From Streptomyces xanthophaeus (GTDB taxonomy: Bacteria; Actinomycetota; Actinomycetes; Streptomycetales; Streptomycetaceae), in NCBI RefSeq assembly GCF_000725805.1, contig NZ_JOFT01000049.1, positions 1 to 64,000 of the forward strand: a DNA stretch of 64,000 nucleotides. Reading direction: 5' to 3'. The stretch's first letter is position 1. Every line of letters starts with the position of its first letter. Positions 1 through 7,721 of the stretch are shown here, one piece after another. The position numbers and the translations under genes are program-made. The notes below the pieces were generated by a model. The model saw nothing but the letters and a program-made list of their open reading frames with translations, was not told where the DNA came from and did no database searches.

Positions 1-99
1 GCCACGGCTCGTACTGGACGTACTTGCGTGGTCCGACAACGCGGGGAGGTGCCGTGCCGGGCGCCGCGACCCGGTGGACCTTTCCGGTCACAGCACTAG
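1..99 (-). repeat. Dispersed ~100-bp repeat, copy 1 (cut by window edge)
   Basis: Read on the minus strand this copy starts CTAGTGCTGTGACCGG at 99 and runs to the window edge. Copy 2 lies on the plus strand at 52823-52918 and starts CTAGTGCTGTGGCCGG. The first 34 bases match with four differences and the middle is alignable with mostly transitions. The last 31 bases (positions 1-31 here) are identical to copy 2 but lie in the opposite orientation relative to the first part. The TAG of the CTAG at 96-99 is the stop codon of the neighbouring LysR gene. No protein function is assigned. Confidence 0.8.
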
Positions 100-1019
100 C
101 TCCTGCCCCTGGTGAGGGAGAGGAGGTCGCGGGCTGGGCCGGCCGGGCGGGCGCCCGTCGGCCAGACGGCCCGCAGGGCGCGGTCCAGGGCCGCCCCGTC
201 GACCGGGACCGCGACCAGGCGGCGCGCCGCCAGCTCGTCCACCACGGCCAGCGCCGACAGCACGCACGGCCCGGCGCCGCTCAGCGCCGCCGCCTTCACC
301 GCGGTCGTCGACGCCAGCTCCAGCAGGGGTTCGGCCAGTCCCCCGCATCCGGCCAGTGCGGCGTCGAGCACCTGCCGCGTGCCCGAGCCCCGCTCGCGCA
401 GGATCAGCGGCGTCGACGCCAGTTCCGCCGCGGCCACCCCGCGCGTGCGCCGCGCCCACGGGTGCCCCGGCGCCACGGCCACGACCAGCCGGTCCTGCGC
501 GATCACCGCCGAGTCCAGGCCCTCGGGCACGGTCAGGCCCTCCACGAAGCCGAGGTCCGCCTCGTGCGCGAGGACCTGCTCGGCGACCACCGCCGAATTC
601 CCCGCGTGCAGGGACACCGCCGTGTCGGGCCGCTGCCCGCGCAGGGCGATCAGCCAGCCCGGCAGCAGGTACTCCGCGATGGTCATGCTGGCGGCCACCC
701 GCAGCCTCGAATCGCGTCGGCCCCGTAGCGCCTGCGCCCCGGCGTCGAACGCCTCCGCCGCCTCCACCACCTGCCGGGCCCAGTCCGTGACCAGCGCACC
801 CTCCGCCGTCAGCGTCGACCCCCGGGGCGAGCGGTCGACCAGTGCCACGCCCAGCCGGGTCTCCATGGCCCGGATCCGGCTGCTGGCCGCGGGCTGGGTG
901 ATGCCCAGCCGCCGGGCCGCGCCGCTGAGGCTGCCCACCCGCGCCACCGCGAGGAGCAGCTCCATCGCGCCCAGGTCCGGCACCCGGTGAGCCAGCGGAA
1001 CCCACTCTTCATTGCCCAT
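96..1019 (-). CDS. LysR-family transcriptional regulator
   Basis: A 307-residue LysR-type regulator. The N-terminal winged helix-turn-helix spans about residues 19-75 (AARRLGITQPAASSRI is the recognition-helix region), and a periplasmic-binding-like effector domain fills about 100-300. It is divergent from the TDT transporter gene starting at 1090, with only 70 bp between, so it probably controls that transporter; the ligand is unknown. The start at 1019 keeps the helix before the HTH, but no Shine-Dalgarno is visible; an internal ATG at 965 would cut into the DNA-binding domain. Its stop codon lies inside the dispersed repeat at 1-99, so the natural C-terminus may have been changed by that element. 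Confidence 0.88.
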   Translation of the reverse strand: MGNEEWVPLAHRVPDLGAMELLLAVARVGSLSGAARRLGITQPAASSRIRAMETRLGVALVDRSPRGSTLTAEGALVTDWARQVVEAAEAFDAGAQALRGRRDSRLRVAASMTIAEYLLPGWLIALRGQRPDTAVSLHAGNSAVVAEQVLAHEADLGFVEGLTVPEGLDSAVIAQDRLVVAVAPGHPWARRTRGVAAAELASTPLILRERGSGTRQVLDAALAGCGGLAEPLLELASTTAVKAAALSGAGPCVLSALAVVDELAARRLVAVPVDGAALDRALRAVWPTGARPAGPARDLLSLTRGRS

Positions 1020-1033
1020 AACATCAGTTTATG
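1017..1033. promoter_or_regulatory. Candidate LysR box between divergent genes
   Basis: The interrupted palindrome CATAA-N7-TTATG fits the T-N11-A pattern of LysR-type operators. It lies at the start of the LysR gene and about 57 bp upstream of the transporter start, where one site could control both. It is a short motif and could be chance. Confidence 0.4.
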
Positions 1034-1089
1034 GCCTCATAGGGAGATCACCTCTGCCGACCGGGACGGACCGGCGGGAGGCTGGGTCC

Positions 1090-2208
1090 ATGGCCACCAC
1101 CCTCGTGCGACCCCGCACCCTCCCCGACGAGCCCGCGCCCCGCGCCCACAAGGCCCCCGCGCTGCGGAACCTCGGCCCCAACTGGTACGCCTCCGTCATG
1201 GGCACGGCCATCGTCGCCAACGCCGGCGCGACCCTCCCGTACCAGCTCCCCGGACAGCGCGTGGCCTGCCAGATCGTCTGGGCGCTGTCCGCGCTCGCCC
1301 TCGCCGCCGTGCTGACGGCCCGGGCCGGGCACTGGATCCACCACCGCGACCAGGCCCGCGCCCATCTCCTCGACCCGGCCGTGGCCCCGTTCTACGGCTG
1401 CCTCTCGATGGCCCTCCTGGCCGTCGGCGGCGGCACCCTCATCGTGGGCAAGGACCTGATCGGGACCGGCGCGGCCGTCGCCGTGGACACCGTGCTCTTC
1501 ACCGCCGGCACCGCGGTCGGCCTGGTCATGGCCGTGGCCGTGCCCTACCTGATGATCGTCCGCCACAAGGTCGACGCCCGGCAGGCCACCCCCGTGTGGC
1601 TGCTCCCCCTGGTCGCCCCCATGGTCTCCGCCGCGCTGGGCCCGGTGCTCATACCCCACCTGCCCGCCGGCCAGCCCCGCGAGGCCCTGCTGCTCGCCTG
1701 CTACGCCATGTTCGGCATCAGTCTGCTCGCCACCCTGCTGATGCTCCCCCTGATCCTCGGCCGGCTGATCGTGGGCGGCCCCCTCCCCCTGGCCCTGACC
1801 CCCACCCTCTTCCTGGTGCTGGGCCCGCTCGGCCAGTCGACCACCGCCGTGAACCAGCTCGCCGACGTCGCCCACCAGTCGATCGGCGCCCCCTACGCCG
1901 GAGCGCTGAGCGCCTTCGCGGTCGTCTACGGGGTCCCCGTCATGGGCTTCGCGCTGCTGTGGCTGGCCCTGGCCGCGGCCATGCTGGTCCGGGCGGCCCG
2001 CGCCGGCATGGGCTTCGCCATGACCTGGTGGGCCCTGACCTTCCCCGTCGGCACCTGCGTCACCGGCGCCACCGGCCTGGCCCACCACACCGGCCTGACC
2101 GCCTTCTCCTGGCTGGCCACGGCCCTGTTCCTGGCCCTGCTGACGGCCTGGCTCCTGGCCGCCGCCCACACCCTCCGCGGCCTGCTCTCGGGCCGCCTCC
2201 TCGCCTAG
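1090..2208 (+). CDS. TDT-family (TehA/SLAC1-like) transporter
   Basis: A 372-residue integral membrane protein with about ten hydrophobic segments. It resembles the tellurite-resistance/dicarboxylate transporter (TDT) family, which includes TehA, the plant anion channel SLAC1 and fungal malate permeases. The opening NWYASVMGTAIVANAG is typical of the first TM segment in this family. The start ATG at 1090 is preceded by GGGAGG eight bases upstream; an in-frame ATG at 1012 would add an unlikely 26-residue leader overlapping the divergent promoter. Substrate (C4-dicarboxylate, sulfite or another anion) cannot be told from sequence. The divergent LysR gene is the likely regulator. Confidence 0.85.
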   Translation: MATTLVRPRTLPDEPAPRAHKAPALRNLGPNWYASVMGTAIVANAGATLPYQLPGQRVACQIVWALSALALAAVLTARAGHWIHHRDQARAHLLDPAVAPFYGCLSMALLAVGGGTLIVGKDLIGTGAAVAVDTVLFTAGTAVGLVMAVAVPYLMIVRHKVDARQATPVWLLPLVAPMVSAALGPVLIPHLPAGQPREALLLACYAMFGISLLATLLMLPLILGRLIVGGPLPLALTPTLFLVLGPLGQSTTAVNQLADVAHQSIGAPYAGALSAFAVVYGVPVMGFALLWLALAAAMLVRAARAGMGFAMTWWALTFPVGTCVTGATGLAHHTGLTAFSWLATALFLALLTAWLLAAAHTLRGLLSGRLLA

Positions 2209-2221
2209 GGCGGGCAACCGC

Positions 2222-2950
2222 TCAGCGCGCCGCGTGCAGGGCGGCCGCCAGGGCCGCCGGAGCCTCGGCCAGCGAGGGGCCGTACCAGGTCAGGTACCGG
2301 CCGTCGACCAGGGCGGCCGGCAGGCCCGGGAAGGCCTCCGGCCCGTCCTCGGCCGAGAAGCGGTACGGCTCGTCCGGGAGCACCACCAGATCGCAGCCGG
2401 CGGCCGCCAGTTCCTCCACCGGCACCCGGGGGTAGCGCTCCGGGTGCCCGGCGTACGCGTTGCGGACCCCGAGCCGCGCCAGCAGGTCCCCCGCGAAGGT
2501 GTCCCGGCCCAGCACCATCCACGGCCGCCGCCAGACCGGCACGAAGGCGGTGAGCGCGCCGACCGGCTCCACCCCGGCCCAGGCGCGCTCCGCGTCCACC
2601 AGCCAGCCCGGCCTCTTCAGCCCCAGCGCCCCCACCAGCACCCGGTCCAGTTCCCGTAGCGCCTGCGGCAGGTCCCGGACCTCGGTGACCAGCACCTCCA
2701 CCCCGGCGGCGCGCAGCTCCGCCAGGTCCGGGGCCCGGTTCTCCTCCTCGTTGGCGATCACCAGGTCCGGACGCAGCCCGACGATCCGGCGGACGTCGGG
2801 GTTCTTCGTCCCCCCGATCCGCACCGCGCCCCCGAGGTCGGCGGGGTGCGTGCACCAGTCGGTCACCCCGGCCAGCAGCCCCGGCGCGCTCACCGCCACC
2901 GCCTCGGTCAGGGACGGCACCAGCGAGACGACCCGCCGCGCGGCGCTCAC
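2222..2950 (-). CDS. Helical-backbone metal receptor (BtuF-like binding protein)
   Basis: A 242-residue protein of the class III substrate-binding fold used for cobalamin, haem and siderophores. The opening RVVSLVPSLTEAV and the GLRPDLVIANEEENR segment are typical of BtuF-like receptors. It has no signal peptide or lipobox, and no ABC permease or ATPase lies nearby, so it may act in the cytoplasm or serve another transporter; the ligand is unknown. Its ATG overlaps the TGA of the upstream XRE-cupin regulator by four bases, suggesting translational coupling. Confidence 0.8.
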   Translation of the reverse strand: MSAARRVVSLVPSLTEAVAVSAPGLLAGVTDWCTHPADLGGAVRIGGTKNPDVRRIVGLRPDLVIANEEENRAPDLAELRAAGVEVLVTEVRDLPQALRELDRVLVGALGLKRPGWLVDAERAWAGVEPVGALTAFVPVWRRPWMVLGRDTFAGDLLARLGVRNAYAGHPERYPRVPVEELAAAGCDLVVLPDEPYRFSAEDGPEAFPGLPAALVDGRYLTWYGPSLAEAPAALAAALHAAR

Positions 2951-3615
2951 CGGCCGGGCGACGGCGGCTCGGACGTGGCGTGGATGTGGTCCGCGACGGC
3001 GACGACCAGGAGCCGGGTGTCCTCGGTGACGGCCCGCCAGCGGTGGCGCACACCGCCCGACAGGAACAGCGCGTCCCCGCTCTCCAGCCGGTACGCCCGC
3101 CCCTCCGCCTCCACCTGGCAGGCGCCCGAGATCACGTACATCAGCTCGTCGTTGCGGTGCTGGTACTCGCGGCCCGCGTCCTGGTCCCCGGTGAACTCCA
3201 GGGCGTGCAGCTGGTGATGGCCGCGCACCAGGGGCCGTACGCCCGGCACCGGGGTGAGCCCGGACGCGTCACCGGCCCGTACGAGGTCCACCGTGCGCGC
3301 CGTGTCGGAGGCGGCCAGCAGTTCGACGGCCGTGGTCTCCAGCGCGTCCGCGACCCGCTCCAGGGACCGCATGCTGGGCCGGGCCCGCTCGTTCTCTATC
3401 TGGCTGAGGAAGGGGACCGACAGGCCGCTGCGCGCCGAGACGGCCGCCAGGGTCAGGTGGAGGGCGCGACGCCGCTTGCGGACGGCCACGCCCACCCGCA
3501 GCGGTTCCTTCGCGTCCTTGTCCTTGTCCTTTTCCTTGTCCGTCGCCTTGTTCCCGCTCTTGCCGTGCTCGCGGTCCAAGCCGTGCGGGCCGTCCGTGCC
3601 GTCCCTGTCGTTCAT
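2947..3615 (-). CDS. XRE-family regulator with C-terminal cupin domain
   Basis: A 222-residue regulator with an XRE helix-turn-helix (LTLAAVSARSGLSVPFLSQI, about residues 55-75) and a C-terminal cupin fold (HRNDELMYVISG through GDALFLSGGVRHRW), a layout usually used to sense a small ligand. Start chosen at 3615, with GGGGAGGG about 11 bases upstream; an upstream in-frame ATG at 3648 has no ribosome site. Between the start and the HTH lies a charged Lys/Asp repeat (DKEKDKDKDAKE), low-complexity and probably disordered. It is coupled to the downstream metal-receptor gene through a four-base overlap. Confidence 0.85.
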   Translation of the reverse strand: MNDRDGTDGPHGLDREHGKSGNKATDKEKDKDKDAKEPLRVGVAVRKRRRALHLTLAAVSARSGLSVPFLSQIENERARPSMRSLERVADALETTAVELLAASDTARTVDLVRAGDASGLTPVPGVRPLVRGHHQLHALEFTGDQDAGREYQHRNDELMYVISGACQVEAEGRAYRLESGDALFLSGGVRHRWRAVTEDTRLLVVAVADHIHATSEPPSPGR

Positions 3616-3830
3616 GTGGGGGCTGCCCTCCCCTTGTCCGTCGCACATCGGTGTGCTGTAAGCACCTTACGCAGCAACCGCCTCCGGTATCGCGCTCACG
3701 GGTGGACCCGTCCCCCCGAACGCTGCCGTGGTGTATGCGCGCGCTCACCGTCCGTGACCCGTCGGGCGGGCCCGCCAAGGGCGGTCCGGGGTCGCCGGGG
3801 CGCGCAGCGCGTTGCGGCATCATCGTGTCC

Positions 3831-4754
3831 GTGACGACACGACGCCTGATGCTCCTGGACACCGCTTCCCTCTACTACCGCGCCTACTTCGGTGTGCCGG
3901 ACTCCGTGAAGGCCCCCGACGGCACCCCGGTGAACGCCGTGCGCGGGCTGCTCGACTTCATCGGACGGCTGGTCCAGGACCACCGCCCGGACGACCTCGT
4001 GGCGTGCATGGACGCCGACTGGCGGCCCCACTGGCGGGTGGAGCTGATCCCCTCCTACAAGGCGCACCGCGTCGCCGTGGAGACCGAGGCGGGCCCGGAC
4101 GTGGAGGAGACCCCGGACACCCTCGCCCCGCAGGTGCCGATCATCGAGGCGGCCCTGGACGCCTTCGGCATCGCCCGCGTGGGGGTCGCGGGCTTCGAGG
4201 CGGACGACGTGATCGGTACGCTCACGGCCCGCGCGAGCGGCCCCGTGGACATCGTCACCGGCGACCGGGACCTGTACCAGCTCGTGGACGACGCCCGTCG
4301 GCGGCGCGTGCTCTACCCCCTCAAGGGCGTGGGCACCCTCCAGGTGACGGACGAGGCCTGGCTGCGCGAGAAGTACGGGGTGGACGGCCCCGGGTACGCG
4401 GACCTGGCGCTGCTGCGCGGCGACCCGAGCGACGGCCTGCCGGGCGTGCCGGGGATCGGCGAGAAGACCGCGGCCAAGCTCCTCGACGCGTACGGCACGC
4501 TCGCCGGAATCATCGCGGCGATCGACGACCCGAAGTCGAAGCTGACCCCCACCCAGCGCAAGCGCCTGGACGAGTCCCGGCCCTATCTGGCGGTGGCTCC
4601 GAAGGTGGTCCAGGTGGCCTCGGACGTGCCGTTGCCGCAGTTCAACCCGGCTCTGCCCGCGGTCGCGGCGCAGCCCGAACTGGTCGACGCCCTCGCCCAT
4701 CGGTGGGGTCTCGGCGGGGCCGTGTCGCGCCTGAGCAGCGCGCTGCGGCCCTGA
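3831..4754 (+). CDS. 5'-3' exonuclease (FEN-like)
   Basis: A 307-residue 5'-3' exonuclease of the family of the DNA polymerase I N-terminal domain, here a stand-alone protein. MLLDTASLYYRAYFG carries the first metal-binding aspartate. FEADDVIGTL and IVTGDRDLYQLV carry the acidic cluster. The helix-3-turn-helix GVPGIGEKTAAKLL follows GDPSDGLP. It would process 5' flaps and RNA primers during replication and repair. The GTG at 3831 is preferred; an ATG at 3849 is the alternative. There is no strong Shine-Dalgarno. The iron box for the next gene begins 8 bp after the stop. Confidence 0.9.
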   Translation: MTTRRLMLLDTASLYYRAYFGVPDSVKAPDGTPVNAVRGLLDFIGRLVQDHRPDDLVACMDADWRPHWRVELIPSYKAHRVAVETEAGPDVEETPDTLAPQVPIIEAALDAFGIARVGVAGFEADDVIGTLTARASGPVDIVTGDRDLYQLVDDARRRRVLYPLKGVGTLQVTDEAWLREKYGVDGPGYADLALLRGDPSDGLPGVPGIGEKTAAKLLDAYGTLAGIIAAIDDPKSKLTPTQRKRLDESRPYLAVAPKVVQVASDVPLPQFNPALPAVAAQPELVDALAHRWGLGGAVSRLSSALRP

Positions 4755-4761
4755 GGTGCTA

Positions 4762-4779
4762 ACTTAGGTAATCCTAAGT
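4762..4779. promoter_or_regulatory. Iron box (DmdR/IdeR-type operator)
   Basis: ACTTAGGTAATCCTAAGT is an inverted repeat with perfect 7-base arms around TAAT. It matches the TTAGG...CCTAA core recognised by the actinobacterial iron repressors DmdR/IdeR. It lies 24 bp before the siderophore-interacting protein gene, so that gene should be repressed when iron is plentiful. Confidence 0.8.
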
Positions 4780-4802
4780 ACCAGGGGAGTCAGGGAGTAA
4801 CC

Positions 4803-5648
4803 GTGGCAGAAGGACGCGCCCGTACAGTCGCCGCCGCCGTCGTCGTACGCACCGAACGGCTTTCACCGCACATGGTGCGGATCGTGCTGGGCGGTGAGGG
4901 ACTGGCGGGATTCGGCGCGGGCGAGTTCACGGACCATTACGTCAAGCTCCTCTTCCCCCCACAGGGCGTCTCCTACCCCTCGCCGTGGAACCTCGAGCAG
5001 ATCCGGGCCGATTTCCCCCGCGCCCAGTGGCCGCGCCAGCGCGCGTACACGGTCCGGGCCTGGGATGCGGCACACCTCGAACTGACCCTCGATTTCGTGG
5101 TCCACGGCGACGAGGGCCTGGCCGGGCCGTGGGCGGCCCGCGTCCAGCCGGGTGAACTCGTACGGTTCCTCGGCCCGGGCGGCGCCTACGCCCCGGACCT
5201 GACGGCCGACTGGCACCTCCTGGTCGGCGACGAGAGCGCACTGCCCGCGATCGCCGCGGCGATGGAGGCGGTCCCGGCCGGTACCCGGGTCCACGCCTTC
5301 ATCGAGGTCGAGGGCCCGGCCGACGAGCTGAAGATCGCCGCCGCGGACGGGACCGTGCCCTTCTGGATCCACCGCGGCGACCGCCCGGTCGGCGAGGCGC
5401 TGGTCGAAGCGGTCACCGCCCTGCGGTTCCCGTCCCCGGACGTGCACGCCTTCGTCCACGGCGAGGCCGGCTTCGTCAAGGAACTCCGCCGCCACCTGCG
5501 CCTGGAACGCGGCATCCCGCGCGAGCGCCTGTCGATCTCCGGCTACTGGCGCCTGGGCGAGACGGACGAGGGCTGGCGCGCGATCAAGCGCGACTGGAAC
5601 GCCACGGTGGAGGCCGAGCAGGAACTCCGCCACGAAGCCGCGGCCTGA
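4803..5648 (+). CDS. Siderophore-interacting protein (FAD ferric reductase)
   Basis: A 281-residue flavoprotein of the SIP family, which releases iron from ferric siderophores by reduction in the cytoplasm. RQRAYTVRAWD near residues 78-88 is the FAD-binding motif of the ferredoxin-reductase-like barrel. The C-terminal part (HAFVHGEAGFVKELRRHL, then ISGYWRLGETDEGWR) is the typical SIP NAD(P)H domain ending. It starts at GTG with GGAG five bases upstream. The iron box at 4762-4779 predicts control by DmdR. Confidence 0.92.
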   Translation: MAEGRARTVAAAVVVRTERLSPHMVRIVLGGEGLAGFGAGEFTDHYVKLLFPPQGVSYPSPWNLEQIRADFPRAQWPRQRAYTVRAWDAAHLELTLDFVVHGDEGLAGPWAARVQPGELVRFLGPGGAYAPDLTADWHLLVGDESALPAIAAAMEAVPAGTRVHAFIEVEGPADELKIAAADGTVPFWIHRGDRPVGEALVEAVTALRFPSPDVHAFVHGEAGFVKELRRHLRLERGIPRERLSISGYWRLGETDEGWRAIKRDWNATVEAEQELRHEAAA

Positions 5649-5673
5649 CCCCTCCGGAACACCCGGACACCCC

Positions 5674-5705
5674 GGACAGCCCGAGCCCTCGGGCCCGGGC
5701 TGTCC
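5674..5705 (+). terminator. Terminator after the siderophore-interacting protein gene
   Basis: GGACAGCCCG and CGGGCTGTCC form a perfect 10-bp stem 26 bp after the stop codon. There is no long T tract, as is common in Streptomyces. Confidence 0.7.
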
Positions 5706-5753
5706 GGCGTTCCGGCCGCGCGCCCGTCAGCCGTCCGGCGGCAGGACGTCCCC

Positions 5754-6006
5754 GTGCGTACGCTCCGCGCACCGGGCACGGCCGGAGCCGCGGTCCTGCT
5801 GACCGCGACGGCGGCGGCCTCCGGGGCGGCCGCGGCCAGATCGCCTCGCTGTCCGAGCCGCTCTCCTCGACGGTCGCGGCCGGCGCCCTCACCACCCCGA
5901 CGCGTTCGACCGGCACTCCACCCTGCCCGGGTCCTCCCTCAAGGACCTCTGGATCACCGACACCTGGGCACCCCCACCCGGCAGGAGCCGCATAGCCTGT
6001 CCTGCG
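5754..6006 (+). pseudogene. Remnant of a secreted-protein gene
   Basis: A GTG at 5754 opens a signal-peptide-like stretch (VRTLRAPGTAGAAVLLTATA). The protein-like reading then shifts frame: QIASLSEPLSSTVAAG near 5837-5884 is in a second frame and HPDAFDRHSTLPGSSLKDLW near 5893-5950 in a third. The last piece runs in frame into the RluA start. This looks like a decayed exported-protein gene with at least two frameshifts or deletions; I do not recognise the family. It could also be chance open reading in high-GC intergenic DNA. Confidence 0.35.
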
Positions 6007-6972
6007 ATGAGACGCAGAGCCCCGCTACCCCCCTCGCCGCTGCCCCAGCGCGCCGGTATCGACCCCGTCCGGCTGCGCCTGCCCGCGGACCCCGACGGCG
6101 CCTGGCCCGACCTCGGCAGCTACCTCGCCGCGCACTACGCGGGCGGGCCCGGAGCCGCGGCCATCGCCGGGCTGCTGACGGCCGGCCGGGTGCTCGGCCC
6201 CGGCGGGCGCGTCCTGCGCGCCGAGGACCCGTACGAGGCGGGCGCCTACCTGTGGTTCCACCGGGACCTGCCGGCGGAACCGGCCGTGCCCTTCGCGATC
6301 CGCGTCGTGCACCGCGACCCGCACCTCCTGGTCGTGGACAAGCCGCACTTCCTGGCGACCACCCCGCGCGGCAGCCACATCACGCAGACCGCCCTGGCCC
6401 GCCTGCGCGCGGAACTGGACCTGCCCCAGCTCAGCCCGGTGCACCGCCTGGACCGGCTGACGGCAGGACTGGTCATGTTCAGCATCCGGCCCGCGGACCG
6501 CGGCGCCTACCAGCTCCTCTTCCAGCAGCGGCAGGTGCACAAGGAGTACGAGGCCCTCGCGCGCCACGATCCGCAGCTCGCCCTGCCACGCACGGTGCGC
6601 AGCCGGATCGAGAAGACCCGTGGGGTGATCGCGGCGGCCGAGGTGCCGGGCGGCGAGCCGAACGCCGAGAGCCTGGTCGAGCTCATCGCCACCCGGGGCG
6701 GCCTGGGACGCTACCGGCTGACCCCGCACACCGGCCGCACCCACCAGCTCCGGGTGCACATGAACGGCCTCGGCCTGCCCATCCTCGGGGACCCGGTGTA
6801 TCCGCAGGTCACCGACCCGGCTCCGGACGACTACCGGCGCCCTCTCCAGCTCCTGGCCCGGGTGCTGGCCTTCACCGACCCGGTCACCGGCGCCGTCCAC
6901 CGCTTCGAGAGCGGGCTCGCCCTCCAGGCCTGGGACGACCTCCCGGGCTGGGAGTCCGGCCCCGGGAGCTAG
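6007..6972 (+). CDS. RluA-family RNA pseudouridine synthase
   Basis: A 321-residue pseudouridine synthase. HRLDRLTAGL near residues 145-155 contains the catalytic aspartate of the RluA family. LTPHTGRTHQLRVHM and GLPILGDPVYP are its conserved C-terminal motifs. The target uridine (23S rRNA or tRNA) is not evident. No Shine-Dalgarno precedes the ATG, but TAGCCT at 5993-5998 ends 8 bases before it, which fits a -10 box and a leaderless transcript. Confidence 0.9.
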   Translation: MRRRAPLPPSPLPQRAGIDPVRLRLPADPDGAWPDLGSYLAAHYAGGPGAAAIAGLLTAGRVLGPGGRVLRAEDPYEAGAYLWFHRDLPAEPAVPFAIRVVHRDPHLLVVDKPHFLATTPRGSHITQTALARLRAELDLPQLSPVHRLDRLTAGLVMFSIRPADRGAYQLLFQQRQVHKEYEALARHDPQLALPRTVRSRIEKTRGVIAAAEVPGGEPNAESLVELIATRGGLGRYRLTPHTGRTHQLRVHMNGLGLPILGDPVYPQVTDPAPDDYRRPLQLLARVLAFTDPVTGAVHRFESGLALQAWDDLPGWESGPGS

Positions 6973-6980
6973 GCCGGGCG

Positions 6981-7631
6981 TCAGGCGCCGACGCCCGCGA
7001 TCCGCAGCGCGGCGTCCGCCGTGGCCTCCGCGAAGACCGTGGCCGGCCGCCCGGGATCCGCGCGGTGGATCAGCATCACGCCCTCGATCAGCCCGAACAC
7101 CAGGTCGTTGCGCAGGGCCAGCCCGGCCCGGTCCCCGGCCAGCTCCGCCCCGCCGCAGGCTCCCTGGAGCAACTCCCGGTAGATGTGCCGCAGTTCCGCC
7201 CGCATCCGGCGGAACTGGCCGAACCGGGCCCCGCCCACCTCGGGCAGCAGGTACAGCGCGCCCAGGTCGTACGGCCCCCCGCACAGCAGCAGCACGTCCG
7301 AGCGGCACAGCTCCCACAGCCGCCGGGCGGCCGGCCGCCCGGTGTCGGCCAGGAGCCTGCGGGCCAGCAGCAGCGAGGGGGCGACCGTGGACTCCAGGAG
7401 TTCGGCGAGGAGTTCCTCCTTGCCGCCGAAGTAGTGGTACATCGTGGCCTGGCGCAGCCCGGCCCGCTCGGCCACCGCCCGCGTGGTGGTGGCCGCGTAT
7501 CCCCGGACGGTGAACAACTCGGCCGCCGCGCAGAGGAGTTCCTCACGCGGCGGCCGGCCGCTCACCGGTCTCACCTGGTCGGCGCGCGGCCGACCGACCC
7601 GTCTCGGTCCTGCATCTGCTTCCCCACCCAT
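6981..7631 (-). CDS. TetR/AcrR-family transcriptional regulator
   Basis: A 216-residue one-component repressor. The HTH lies around residues 30-75 (AAELFTVRGYAATTTRAVAE, then AGLRQATMYHYFGGKEELLA). The C-terminal half is an unassigned ligand-binding domain. It converges on the RluA gene with an 8-bp gap and lies downstream of helY on the same strand. No obvious drug-efflux or enzyme partner is adjacent, so the regulated gene is unknown. The start is uncertain because no clear ribosome site precedes 7631. Confidence 0.85.
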   Translation of the reverse strand: MGGEADAGPRRVGRPRADQVRPVSGRPPREELLCAAAELFTVRGYAATTTRAVAERAGLRQATMYHYFGGKEELLAELLESTVAPSLLLARRLLADTGRPAARRLWELCRSDVLLLCGGPYDLGALYLLPEVGGARFGQFRRMRAELRHIYRELLQGACGGAELAGDRAGLALRNDLVFGLIEGVMLIHRADPGRPATVFAEATADAALRIAGVGA

Positions 7632-7721
7632 GGCCCGATCGTCGCACAGCGCACGACGAACCGATCATGGCAAGAGATGAGATCGAGCCACACCCACACT
7701 CGGAGGAAGCCCCAAAAGCGC

